A stretch of 64,000 bases of DNA from the NCBI GenBank assembly GCA_947643615.1, contig CANRWO010000003.1, forward strand, positions 1-64,000, read 5' to 3'. The notes beneath the pieces were generated by a model that searched no databases, had not been told where the DNA came from, and saw nothing but the letters and a program-made list of their open reading frames with translations. Source of the DNA: an uncultured Lachnospiraceae bacterium (lineage in GTDB: Bacteria > Bacillota > Clostridia > Lachnospirales > Lachnospiraceae). The translations under genes and the position numbers were made by a program. Below, piece after piece: positions 7,649 through 16,197 of this stretch (position 1 is its first letter; the number at the start of each line of letters is the position of its first letter).

Positions 7649-10216
7649 TTAACCCTTTCGCCCGCAGCACTGCTTATATTTCTTCCCGCTGCCACAGGGA
7701 CAGGGGTCATTGGGATATACCTTTGCATTATCCCGCTTCACCGGAGCCTTGGCCACCGAATCGTCCTTGTTGGTCCCGGTGACCTTCGCCACCTGTTCCC
7801 GCTCCACCTTTTGCTCAACCTTCACATGGAACAAAAGGCGCACCGTCTCTTCTTTGATGTTCTGGGTCATCTCGTCGAACATATTGTAGCCGCTCATCTT
7901 GTATTCCACCAGCGGATCCCGCTGTCCGTAAGCCTGCAGGCCGATCCCCTGGCGCAGCTGCTCCATATCGTCAATATGGTCCATCCATTTGCGGTCGATA
8001 ACCTTCAGCAGGATTACACGCTCCAGCTCGCGGATTGCCTCCGGCTCAGGGAACTCTGCCTCCTTGCTCTCGTAGAGTTTTACGGCCTCCTCTTTCAGCT
8101 GTTGTTTTAAGCTGTTCTTCTTGGGATTCTGCACCCTGTCTGCCGTTACCGGCTGCAGAGGGATGGTGGGGATCAGCAGCGTGTTCAGTTCACCGAAATC
8201 CCATTCCGACACATCCGCATCATCATTGATGCTGATATCCACCGCGTTCTCGGTAATATCCGTGATCATCTTATATACCACGTCTCTCATGCTCTCGCCG
8301 TTCAGGACGCGGCGGCGTTCGTCGTAAATGATCTCCCTCTGCTCACTCATGACACGGTCATACTCCAGCAGATTCTTACGGATACCAAAGTTATTATTCT
8401 CAATCTTCTTCTGTGCGGACTGGATCGCATTGGTCAGGGCGCTATGCTCAATCTCCTGGCCTTCGGGGATACCCATGGTATTAAACATACCGATCAGCCT
8501 CTCAGAACCGAACAGCCTCATCAGGTCGTCCTGGAGGGAAATATAGAACTTGGACTCACCGGGATCGCCCTGACGGCCGGAACGGCCCCGCAGCTGGTTG
8601 TCAATACGCCTGGACTCATGGCGCTCCGTACCGATGATCTTCAGTCCCCCGGCTGCCCTGGCCTCCTCGTCCAGCTTGATATCCGTACCACGCCCCGCCA
8701 TATTGGTAGCAATGGTCACTGCCCCATGTACGCCGGCGTCAGCCACGATTTCCGCCTCCAGCTCATGGAATTTGGCGTTCAGCACTTTGTGCTGTATTCC
8801 CCGTTTTGTCAGCAGGCGGCTGATCTCCTCGCTGGCCTCAATGGTGATGGTGCCCACCAGCACAGGCTGCCCCTTGGCATGGGCCTCCTCCACGGCATCG
8901 ATAATGGCTGTCAGCTTTTCTGCCTTAGTCTTATATACCGCATCCTGCAGGTCTTTACGGACCACAGGACGGTTGGTAGGTATCTCAATGACATCCATCC
9001 CGTATATCTCGCGGAATTCGTTTTCCTCCGTCAAGGCGGTACCGGTCATGCCACACTTTTTCTCAAACAGGTTAAAGAAGTTCTGGAACGTGATCGTGGC
9101 CAGGGTCTTACTCTCCCTCTTGACCTTCACATGCTCCTTGGCCTCTATGGCCTGATGTAATCCGTCGGAATAACGGCGCCCCGGCATGATACGCCCGGTG
9201 AATTCGTCTACAATCAGTACCTGGTCATCCTTCACCACGTAATCCTGGTCGCGGAACATGAGATTATGCGCCCGCAGAGCCAGTATGATATTATGCTGGA
9301 TCTCCAAGTTCTCAGGATCGGCAAAATTATCAATATGGAAAAACTGTTCTACCTTTTTGACGCCTGCCTCCGTCAGATTGATGACCTTGTCCTTCTCATT
9401 TACAATAAAGTCACCTGTTTCTTCCTGGACCACGCCCATGATGGCATCCATCTTGGTCATGGCCTGTACGTCCTCGCCCCTCTGCATCCGCCGTGCCAGC
9501 AGGTCGCACATTTCATAGAGGGCGGTAGACTTCCCGCTCTGGCCGGAAATAATCAGAGGTGTCCTGGCCTCGTCGATGAGCACGGAGTCCACTTCGTCAA
9601 TGATGGCGAAATGCAGATCCCGCAGAACCAGCTGCTCTTTGTAGATGACCATATTGTCCCTCAGATAATCAAAACCCAGTTCGTTATTCGTCACATAAGT
9701 AATGTCGCAGGCATAAGCTTTCCGGCGCTCCTCGTTTGTCATACTGTTTAGCACCGCACCCACGGAAAGGCCCAAAAACTCATGTACCTGCCCCATCCAT
9801 TCCGCGTCACGCTTTACCAGATAATCATTGACCGTGACTACATGGACCCCTTTGCCCTCCAGGGCATTCAGATAAGAAGGCAGGATTGCCACCAAAGTCT
9901 TACCTTCACCGGTACGCATCTCTGCGATACGCCCCTGGTGCATGATAATCCCACCGATGAGCTGTACCCGGTAAGGTTCCATGTCAAGAACCCTCTTAGC
10001 CGCCTCACGCACCACCGCAAAAGCCTCCGGGAGCAGATCGTCCAGTGTCTCGCCCTCCCCCAGACGTTTCTTAAACTCCTCCGTCTTGGCTATCAGCCCT
10101 TCTTTAGACAGAGCCTGCATAGCAGGGCGCAGCTCCTCGATCTTATCTACCAGCGAATAGATCCTCTTTAATTCCCGCTGGCTGTGTGTACCGAATATCT
10201 TATCAACAATTTTCAC
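7649..10216 (-). CDS. secA: preprotein translocase ATPase SecA
   Basis: 855 aa, the motor of the Sec export channel. Walker A is at residues 101-107 (RTGEGKT), the DEVD box and [12 protein letters not shown] near 207-222, motif [16 protein letters not shown] in the second ATPase fold and [10 protein letters not shown] in helicase motif VI. The tail is the SEC-C zinc motif [17 protein letters not shown], which binds Zn, SecB and ribosomes. The start is GTG at 10216, with AAAGG 12 nt upstream. No ATG in this frame extends it. A good promoter lies upstream and prfB follows. Confidence 0.98.
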   Translation of the reverse strand: MKIVDKIFGTHSQRELKRIYSLVDKIEELRPAMQALSKEGLIAKTEEFKKRLGEGETLDDLLPEAFAVVREAAKRVLDMEPYRVQLIGGIIMHQGRIAEMRTGEGKTLVAILPSYLNALEGKGVHVVTVNDYLVKRDAEWMGQVHEFLGLSVGAVLNSMTNEERRKAYACDITYVTNNELGFDYLRDNMVIYKEQLVLRDLHFAIIDEVDSVLIDEARTPLIISGQSGKSTALYEMCDLLARRMQRGEDVQAMTKMDAIMGVVQEETGDFIVNEKDKVINLTEAGVKKVEQFFHIDNFADPENLEIQHNIILALRAHNLMFRDQDYVVKDDQVLIVDEFTGRIMPGRRYSDGLHQAIEAKEHVKVKRESKTLATITFQNFFNLFEKKCGMTGTALTEENEFREIYGMDVIEIPTNRPVVRKDLQDAVYKTKAEKLTAIIDAVEEAHAKGQPVLVGTITIEASEEISRLLTKRGIQHKVLNAKFHELEAEIVADAGVHGAVTIATNMAGRGTDIKLDEEARAAGGLKIIGTERHESRRIDNQLRGRSGRQGDPGESKFYISLQDDLMRLFGSERLIGMFNTMGIPEGQEIEHSALTNAIQSAQKKIENNNFGIRKNLLEYDRVMSEQREIIYDERRRVLNGESMRDVVYKMITDITENAVDISINDDADVSEWDFGELNTLLIPTIPLQPVTADRVQNPKKNSLKQQLKEEAVKLYESKEAEFPEPEAIRELERVILLKVIDRKWMDHIDDMEQLRQGIGLQAYGQRDPLVEYKMSGYNMFDEMTQNIKEETVRLLFHVKVEQKVEREQVAKVTGTNKDDSVAKAPVKRDNAKVYPNDPCPCGSGKKYKQCCGRKG

Positions 10217-10260
10217 TTGCGTTCCATACCTTTCCGCTAGATTCCAAAAACTTACCCTTT

Positions 10261-10289
10261 ATTGTAGCATACTAATGCCGTGGTTTCAA
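10261..10289 (-). promoter_or_regulatory. secA promoter
   Basis: Minus strand: -35 TTGAAA (10289-10284), 17-bp spacer, -10 TACAAT (10266-10261). The leader to the GTG start is about 40 nt. Confidence 0.75.
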
Positions 10290-10384
10290 TACAAAGCGCC
10301 CACTCTTTTATATTTCGTCATAATGTTCCCAATGGCTTTCCCCCGAAAACCGGATCCGGCAATTCCCCATTTTGCCTCCCGCCC

Positions 10385-10414
10385 TTGCAAAATCAACTCC
10401 GGCCGCTGTATAAT
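10385..10414 (+). promoter_or_regulatory. promoter of the pectin methylesterase gene
   Basis: TTGCAA (10385-10390), 18-bp spacer, TATAAT (10409-10414). It diverges from the secA promoter within the 280-bp intergenic region. Confidence 0.65.
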
Positions 10415-10496
10415 GTACCTATGGAACAGCATACGGTTCATGATTCCGGCGCAGTGTGCCGTAATCTGAAATATAACCATTTGAAAGGAGTTTATC

Positions 10497-11540
10497 ATGC
10501 CTACTGCCAATGAACTGCACCTTTATGTCAACATGCCGGAGCACAGCCCCAATTATCCCGGCATTGCCGCCGCCTTGGAAAGCGTTCCCTTTGAGTCCCC
10601 GGAGAAAGAATTTCCGGCCCCCTGTCTGGACATTCCCCCTGTGACCATCCATATCGGTAAGGGCATCTACCGGGAAAAGCTTACCGTTTCCCGGCCAAAT
10701 GTAACCTTTTTGGGCGAAGGCGACGACCGCAGTGAGGTGGTTATCGTCTATGGGGACTATGCACAGGAAATTATGCCTGACGGTGTAAAGAGAGGAACCT
10801 TCCGCACCGCTACCGTGCGCATAGACGCCCAGGATTTCAAAGCGGCACATCTGACCTTCCAAAACGATTCCGGTTTCGGATATCAGGTTGGGCAGGCGCT
10901 TGCGCTCTATACCGACGGCGACCGCTGCTACTTTGAGGATTGTGCCCTGCTGGGTGGCCAGGACACGCTCTTTACGGCGCCCCTTCCGGAGAAGGAATTT
11001 GAAAAAGGCGGTTTCAGGGGGCCCGGCGAATTCCGTCCCCGCACAATGACCCGCCAAATGTTCCGAAATTGTTTTATCCAGGGTGACGTGGACTTTATTT
11101 TCGGCAGCGCCATCGTCTATTTCGACAACTGTGAGATCTTCTCCAGGCTCCAGGAGGGAAAACCCTTTCCCGAGGGGAGCGAGAAAATCTACGGTTATGT
11201 GGCTGCGCCCTCTACACCGGACTCCGAAAAATACGGCTACGTATTTAAAGACTGCAGGCTCACCGGCAATTGCCCTCCCCACTCCATCTATCTGGGACGC
11301 CCCTGGCGGGAATTTGCCAAGACAGTATTTATCAACTGCGAACTGGGCGAGCACATTCATCCCAATGGCTGGATGGACTGGAACAAACCCCATGACCATT
11401 TCTATTTCGCCGAATGCGGCTCCTATGGGCCAGGCGCAAACCCTGGCGCAAGGGCGGACTTCTCCCATCAGATATCGGAAGCCGAAGCGGCTGAATATAC
11501 CATAGAAAACGTATTAAAAGGCTGGAAGCCGGGGTTATAA
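10497..11540 (+). CDS. pectin methylesterase (CE8)
   Basis: 347 aa carbohydrate esterase family 8, removing methyl groups from galacturonan. Right-handed beta-helix signatures are present: ALLGGQDTLFTAP (conserved Gln), IQGDVDFIFGSA (catalytic Asp) and IYLGRPWREFAK (Arg and Trp of the active site). There is no signal peptide; MPTANELHLYV starts 7 nt after AAAGGAG. The enzyme is therefore probably cytoplasmic and acts on imported short methylated oligogalacturonides. It stands alone on the + strand, but functionally matches the GH28 and uxa genes at 25.6-34.2 kb. Confidence 0.93.
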   Translation: MPTANELHLYVNMPEHSPNYPGIAAALESVPFESPEKEFPAPCLDIPPVTIHIGKGIYREKLTVSRPNVTFLGEGDDRSEVVIVYGDYAQEIMPDGVKRGTFRTATVRIDAQDFKAAHLTFQNDSGFGYQVGQALALYTDGDRCYFEDCALLGGQDTLFTAPLPEKEFEKGGFRGPGEFRPRTMTRQMFRNCFIQGDVDFIFGSAIVYFDNCEIFSRLQEGKPFPEGSEKIYGYVAAPSTPDSEKYGYVFKDCRLTGNCPPHSIYLGRPWREFAKTVFINCELGEHIHPNGWMDWNKPHDHFYFAECGSYGPGANPGARADFSHQISEAEAAEYTIENVLKGWKPGL

Positions 11541-11551
11541 CCCCGGCTTCC
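11524..11551. terminator. perfect 28-bp palindrome at the esterase stop codon
   Basis: GGAAGCCGGGGTTA is directly followed by its reverse complement, and the TAA stop is at the centre. There is no T-tract on the plus strand, so termination would be weak or factor-assisted. It separates the convergent esterase and hemerythrin genes. Confidence 0.55.
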
Positions 11552-11603
11552 CTGATGCATCAAATCAATTTAATTATCCGTCACCGGAAATGATCCGGCA
11601 CGC

Positions 11604-12488
11604 CTACTTTATCCGGCAATACAGCACTTCCATTTTGCCATGGTCCGTCTCAAGGCTGATAACAATGCCATCCCGTAAATTATAAGTCTCATCCGCATAT
11701 TTCCCCGTGAATACGCTGTCCTCATACCGGAAATCAGCCACAGGCTCATCAGAAAGGGCCCCTGTAATATATGTAGACATAATGTTGGTGATCTCCGCCA
11801 AGGCCGAGCTTTCCACCTCATCCAGATTCTCCATGTCTGCAATCTGCAGGCTGCTGAGCGCAAAGTATAAGTCTCTGGCAATCTGCTCCGAAAAGCCATA
11901 AAGAAAGACATACTCACTCTTCCCCCTGACTACCCTGCGGACAAATATCTTGCCGTCCACAAATCCCTTATACAGGCAGGATTTCGCATTTTTTACACGG
12001 AGTCCGTAATTTTCCTCCAAAAGCTTGGAGACAATCAGGTCAATATTCTCCGCAGCGCCTGCCAGCGCGCTGTGATCCTCCAGGGGAATATTGGGCAGGA
12101 TTTTTCTGTCGCATCCGCAGACATGCTGTGACAGCCATGTAAGCAATGTTCCGGCAAAGCTCTTAAGCACCGCCGGGGAGAAATTCTGCTCCAGCTTTTC
12201 CTTATACAGTTGAATCGTATGTACGAATTCCTGGTGGATCCACGCATGCTGCGTGTACCCTACGTATTGCACTTCCCTTTGAATCTTCTCTTCCGATTCA
12301 AAATGGAATTTCGTGTAGTCCAAGAGGAATTGGATCAGCTCAATGCATTCTTTCTTTTTCGTTTCGGCATCACCGCCCCTGGCGATGGCCAGCAGATTCT
12401 CGATCTTCCGAAACAATTGATAGTGCTGTTCGTCTATCACCTTGTTCCCGATCTTATACTGCTCTTTCCACAAACATACTTCGCTCAT
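11604..12488 (-). CDS. bacteriohemerythrin domain plus CheX-like domain protein
   Basis: 294 aa from MSEVCLWKEQYKIG, preceded by GGAGGGAAG. Residues ~1-140 form a hemerythrin four-helix bundle with the di-iron ligands visible in order (DEQHYQLF, HFESEE, HAWIHQEF, and H near HVCGCD). Residues ~145-294 resemble the CheX/CheC-like phosphatase fold, including the helix ESSALAEITNIMSTYITGAL with a conserved E and N. Hemerythrins bind O2 or NO. The coupling suggests an oxygen-responsive signalling protein. It contains no methyl-accepting or kinase domain. Confidence 0.75.
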   Translation of the reverse strand: MSEVCLWKEQYKIGNKVIDEQHYQLFRKIENLLAIARGGDAETKKKECIELIQFLLDYTKFHFESEEKIQREVQYVGYTQHAWIHQEFVHTIQLYKEKLEQNFSPAVLKSFAGTLLTWLSQHVCGCDRKILPNIPLEDHSALAGAAENIDLIVSKLLEENYGLRVKNAKSCLYKGFVDGKIFVRRVVRGKSEYVFLYGFSEQIARDLYFALSSLQIADMENLDEVESSALAEITNIMSTYITGALSDEPVADFRYEDSVFTGKYADETYNLRDGIVISLETDHGKMEVLYCRIK

Positions 12489-12561
12489 AATTCTCTTCCC
12501 TCCGGTCATTTATAGCAGATATATCATACCACCATTTTTTACCAAAAGGAAGAGTGTTTTA

Positions 12562-13269
12562 TCACTCGTCATCCGATTCATCATCTAATTCGTCATGGGT
12601 CCCGCTATCTGTCCCACTGTCCGCCTTCTCTGACTCGCCGCCGGAAGCAATCTGTTCTCCCACGCCTGCCTCCAGGTCTTCAATCTCTTTCTGCATGGAT
12701 TGCAGCTTGGTATCCTGGTGGATCGCCCGCATGATCAAATTCACATCCTCCGGCGAGAACATGCCTATGGCCTTGCTCAGCTGGCCTATGCTGTCTCTGT
12801 TTACCTTCAAGTTCCCGCCTCCGGAAAGCGTAATATTAATGACCTTCTTGGGGTCTGTCACATCACCCAGGCAGATACTGTTGGTCTCCTCGTCACAGGT
12901 AAACAGCACCCCATTATAGATGATTACACCGTCCTTTGCCAGATGTCCATAAGGTACTTTGGGCGCCGGCCTTAGATTCTCCAAAGGGTTGGGGCCGCCT
13001 TTAAAAGCTTCCTCATAGACCTTGGCCGCCTCACTCCTGTCCTCCCCGGCCGCTTCCTCACTGCCTGTAAGGCTTACCGGATTCTTTTTTGCCGGCTGGC
13101 TGTCGCTCTCTTTCTCCGTGGTCTGGTACATCAGGCTTCCCATCACTGTCGCGTCACCCGCATCCCTTACGGCGCCGGACGCAATTTGCGAGAACCTGCC
13201 GCCTCTCATATTTGTGTTTTTGGCGGCCATCCTGGTGTTATAGCCGTCCAATCCCATACCAATCCTCAT
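12562..13269 (-). CDS. conserved hypothetical acidic-tailed protein
   Basis: 235 aa from MRIGMGLDGYN, 5-6 nt after GAGG. I do not recognise a domain. The middle (~85-185) looks folded: VPYGHLAKDGVIIYNGVLFTC followed by LGDVTDPKKVINITLSGGG and a helical segment ending MRAIHQDTKLQ. A coiled coil (MQKEIEDLEAGV) precedes a very acidic Ser/Asp/Glu tail. No signal peptide or membrane segment. In-frame reading continues 60 residues upstream through the structured leader, but the RBS-supported start is here. Confidence 0.7.
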   Translation of the reverse strand: MRIGMGLDGYNTRMAAKNTNMRGGRFSQIASGAVRDAGDATVMGSLMYQTTEKESDSQPAKKNPVSLTGSEEAAGEDRSEAAKVYEEAFKGGPNPLENLRPAPKVPYGHLAKDGVIIYNGVLFTCDEETNSICLGDVTDPKKVINITLSGGGNLKVNRDSIGQLSKAIGMFSPEDVNLIMRAIHQDTKLQSMQKEIEDLEAGVGEQIASGGESEKADSGTDSGTHDELDDESDDE

Positions 13270-13274
13270 ATTAA

Positions 13275-13377
13275 CCTCATTTCTGCGCTGCTTTGTTGTG
13301 CAAAGCCATACAACATGGCACGAGTTTGTGACAAGCCATATATGGCTTTGCAGCGCGGAGACACAAATCTCGTGATT
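13275..13377 (-). promoter_or_regulatory. structured 5' leader with pseudoknot-type pairing (copy 1)
   Basis: It sits directly upstream of the 235-aa gene. Two helices interleave: arm 1 GCGCTGC + GCAAAGCCATA (13285-13310) pairs with 13341-13356, while arm 2 CACGAGTTTGTG (13319-13330) pairs with CACAAATCTCGTG (13362-13374). The order 1-2-1'-2' makes a pseudoknot or two exclusive folds. The gene-proximal end holds a mini-ORF (MALHNKAAQK) whose TGA overlaps the GAGG of the gene's ribosome binding site. A related copy lies before uxaB. The rest of 13270-13694 shows only an isolated TATAAT at 13542 and no gene. Confidence 0.65.
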
Positions 13378-13694
13378 GAAAATTGGAATACTCCCGAAAT
13401 CTCCCTTGCATCTGCCATGGGAACAAAATTCCCGCATTTCGCATGTCAAGTTCCACAGACCGCAAATCTGTTTTCAGCGTGATCTGTGGAAACCGCCTTG
13501 CCTCACATCACCCAGACATACATCCGCCAGACAATATGCGGTATAATCCCGGAAGGAAAACAAAAATACGGATGGCGTGAATTGCTTCTCTACCATCCGT
13601 GGTTTTACTTAATAAATATCGGCAGTGCCCCTCAAAAAATTTAGGATCCCTGCCCGGCTTTCGTTACAATTAAGTCCTCCTTCATAACAATTCT

Positions 13695-13850
13695 TTAGCC
13701 GCCGAAAAATTCTTCCTCTGCCAATCCCGATTCCCTCAGCTGCCCTATGGCCTGCAGCCTGTCATAGTCCAATGAAACGAATTCTTCTTTCCGGCTTCCC
13801 TGCTCGTTCGTGCCGATGCCAGAGCGTGTTTGAAAAATCATTCCTGTCAT
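13695..13850 (-). CDS. 51-aa SHOCT-like small protein, translationally coupled
   Basis: ATG at 13850 overlaps the TGA of the preceding gene (ATGA), a classical stop-start junction. The 51-aa product begins MTGMIFQTRSG. It ends with YDRLQAIGQLRESGLAEEEF, which fits the SHOCT pattern (hydrophobic helix, LRESGL-x-EEEF) seen at the C-termini of many small proteins. Its size hid it from ordinary length cut-offs. The function is unknown. It is third in a run with the HerA-type ATPase and the 142-aa protein. Confidence 0.65.
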   Translation of the reverse strand: MTGMIFQTRSGIGTNEQGSRKEEFVSLDYDRLQAIGQLRESGLAEEEFFGG

Positions 13851-14275
13851 CTGGAAAGATATTCATCCAGCTGCCTCATAATGTACATGACCTTCTGCCT
13901 TGCATTCTCCACCTGCTCCCTGGCGTCATTTATCCTGGACTGCATAAGCCAGTCCGCGATAATCCCGTCGAAAAAGTAATCCGCAAAGGCCAGAAAATCC
14001 CCTGTTTCAATATGGAAATCCTCCACGGTCTCCACATCCGTCAATTCCTTCTGGAAACGCTTCAGGGCGCTCCTTGCCTGCTGAACCAGCTCTTCCGCAC
14101 CGTTCATTTTGGAATGCTTGATGAAAGTGCTGATCAATCCGCCTCCCAGCATATCAACTATGCCCCAGTTGCCGGCGCTTTTTAAGGAATCTGCCGCCCG
14201 GTTCAGGCAGTCCAGCGCCTCCTGCCCGGCAAGCTTAGCTTCCCTGAGTTCCTTTTCCCGATCTAAATGATTCAT
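13847..14275 (-). CDS. conserved hypothetical coiled-coil protein
   Basis: 142 aa, almost entirely helical. The start MNHLDREKELREAKLAGQEA forms a heptad-rich segment. A Gly-rich turn follows (IVDMLGGGLISTFIKHSKM, ~39-57), then more amphipathic helix to the end. I recognise the GGGLISTFIKHSKM style as recurring in Firmicutes hypothetical proteins but know no function. It lies 69 bp behind the HerA-type ATPase and is stop-start coupled to the 51-aa gene, so the three are probably co-expressed. Confidence 0.7.
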   Translation of the reverse strand: MNHLDREKELREAKLAGQEALDCLNRAADSLKSAGNWGIVDMLGGGLISTFIKHSKMNGAEELVQQARSALKRFQKELTDVETVEDFHIETGDFLAFADYFFDGIIADWLMQSRINDAREQVENARQKVMYIMRQLDEYLSR

Positions 14276-14344
14276 AGCGGCCTCCTATCCTGTTCCATTG
14301 CCATTTGCAGTGGTTTCACATGTTTCACAGACAGGACTGCCGCC

Positions 14345-15856
14345 CTATTTAAACAGCGTCTTAAGCAGTCCTCTCTTCAGCACCTGTGCGCCGGTGCTGA
14401 TCAGGCTCCTCTCGATCTGCGCCGCCCTGCGCTCCGCCGCTTTCTGTTTCTTTTTCTCCGCGGCTTCTTTTTCCTTTTCCTTCTTTTTTGCCGCCGCGGC
14501 TTCTTCCTTCTCTTTCTGTTTCTGGAATTCCGCCTTTTCCTTCTCCAGCTGGGCGCGCTCCTCCTCCAGGGCGTTCTGCTCCGTCAGGACTTCATAGGCG
14601 GAAATATTATCCACGCTCTCGTCATATTTCTCCATGCCATCGGAAGCGATCCGTTTTAACCGCTCCACCTGATCCACCGGCCCCATAAGGCTCTGGGGAC
14701 AAATAATGGCCGTCTGCTGCGCTATGCCGGGCACCCCTTCCTCATCCAGGAAAGAAGTCAGGGCATACCCCACTCCCAGTTCCATGATCACGTCCTCCGT
14801 CTCAAAGGCAGGGTTTTCACGGAAAGACCGGGCCGCAACCCGCACTGCCTTCTGCTCCCCGGGAGTGTAGGCCCGGAGGGCGTGCTGTACACGGTTGGAA
14901 AGCTGCGCCAGCACACTGTCCGGTATGTCCCCGGGACTCTGGGTGACAAAGTAAATCCCAACGCCCTTGGACCGGATCAGCTTCACCACCTGCTCAATCT
15001 TCTGCACCAGCACCTTCGGCGCATCGGAAAACAGCATATGGGCCTCGTCAAAGAAAAATACAAGCTTCGGCTTCTCCAGGTCCCCCGCCTCCGGGAGCCT
15101 CTCAAACAGCTCCGCCATCATCCACAGAAGAAAGCTTGCATACAATGTGGGATTCTGCACCAGCCTCACGCAGTCCAGGATGTTTACGATGCCCCTGCCG
15201 TTTCCGTCGGTGCGCATCCAGTCGAAAATATCCAGTGCCGGTTCTCCGAAGAACAGCTCTCCGCCCTGATTTTCCAAGGGGATCAACGCCCTTACAATGG
15301 CCCCCACGGACTGGGGCGCTATGCTCCCATATGTAGTCACATACTCGGCTCTGTGCTCTGAGACATAGTTCAGGACCGCCCGCAAATCCTTCAGGTCAAT
15401 CAGCAAAAGCCCCTTGTCATCGGCGATCCGGAATACGATATTTAAGACCCCTTCCTGGACTGCCGTCAACCCCAGGATACGGGAAAGCAGCTCCGGTCCC
15501 ATATCAGAAACCGTGGCCCGCACAGAATGTCCCTTCTCCTGATAAATATCCCAAAAGCACACAGGGTAGGACTGATACGCAAAGCCGTCCCTGATACCGA
15601 ATTTATCGATCCGCTTCTCCATACTCTCAGAGGAAACCCCCGGGGAGGCCAGTCCCGACACATCCCCCTTCACGTCACACAGAAACACGGGGACTCCCGC
15701 GTCAGAGAAAGATTCCGCCATTGCCTTCATGGTAATGGTCTTGCCCGTGCCGCTGGCCCCTGCAATCAGGCCGTGGCGGTTACTCATGTTTAACTGCATG
15801 GTCACCTGATTCCCGCTGTCATCAAGTCCCATGTAAATCCTGCCGTCTCTGTACAT
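14345..15856 (-). CDS. HerA/YjgR-type (DUF853) ATPase
   Basis: 503 aa from [15 protein letters not shown]. Residues ~30-45 hold Walker A ([15 protein letters not shown]); Walker B is [12 protein letters not shown] (~265-276). An arginine-finger-type region ([19 protein letters not shown]) and [15 protein letters not shown] follow, as in the E. coli YjgR/DUF853 family of the HerA-FtsK ATPases. The last ~90 residues are a Lys/Glu/Ala coiled coil and a basic end. The family is presumed to pump DNA or peptides, but YjgR has no settled role. The longer reading to 16039 adds 61 Cys/Pro-rich residues and lacks an RBS. Confidence 0.85.
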   Translation of the reverse strand: MYRDGRIYMGLDDSGNQVTMQLNMSNRHGLIAGASGTGKTITMKAMAESFSDAGVPVFLCDVKGDVSGLASPGVSSESMEKRIDKFGIRDGFAYQSYPVCFWDIYQEKGHSVRATVSDMGPELLSRILGLTAVQEGVLNIVFRIADDKGLLLIDLKDLRAVLNYVSEHRAEYVTTYGSIAPQSVGAIVRALIPLENQGGELFFGEPALDIFDWMRTDGNGRGIVNILDCVRLVQNPTLYASFLLWMMAELFERLPEAGDLEKPKLVFFFDEAHMLFSDAPKVLVQKIEQVVKLIRSKGVGIYFVTQSPGDIPDSVLAQLSNRVQHALRAYTPGEQKAVRVAARSFRENPAFETEDVIMELGVGYALTSFLDEEGVPGIAQQTAIICPQSLMGPVDQVERLKRIASDGMEKYDESVDNISAYEVLTEQNALEEERAQLEKEKAEFQKQKEKEEAAAAKKKEKEKEAAEKKKQKAAERRAAQIERSLISTGAQVLKRGLLKTLFK

Positions 15857-15947
15857 GTTATCATCATACCTTTCCTGCAGCCCGCGTAATGAGCGTACAT
15901 CGCATCTTCTTAACAGGCTCAAATTTCGTTTCGGAAAAACTATGGTT

Positions 15948-15977
15948 AGTATATCATATGGGTGACTTTTCGCGCAA
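15948..15977 (-). promoter_or_regulatory. probable promoter of the HerA-type ATPase gene
   Basis: Minus strand: TTGCGC (15977-15972), 18-bp spacer, TATACT (15953-15948). Apart from this I see nothing firm in the divergent 15857-16197 intergenic region. Confidence 0.5.
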
Positions 15978-16197
15978 CCGAAACCGGAAAACGGGCACGG
16001 ACCAGCGCCTCTGCACGAGGCTGCCACTGCAGTTTTCAAACACGCTCCGGGGCATGGTATTTGTATACTTGATAATCAGTACAAAACAGTAGACTTCCGG
16101 GGCAGTTTTTTGTTACAATTACGGTATACGGAAAATCTTTCCGTTTTCACAAATAAGCAGGCTGCGCCGGCGCCCAGGCGGCAGAATGGGAGGCAGG

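Noticed and set aside
10419..11468. 349-aa minus-strand frame opposite the pectin methylesterase
   Set aside because: The CE8 active-site motifs are clear on the plus strand; this frame is a shadow without motifs.
13277..13465. 62-aa minus-strand frame running through the leader before the 235-aa gene
   Set aside because: No RBS at its start; only the last ten codons match the other leader copy, so I treat the region as a leader, not a gene.
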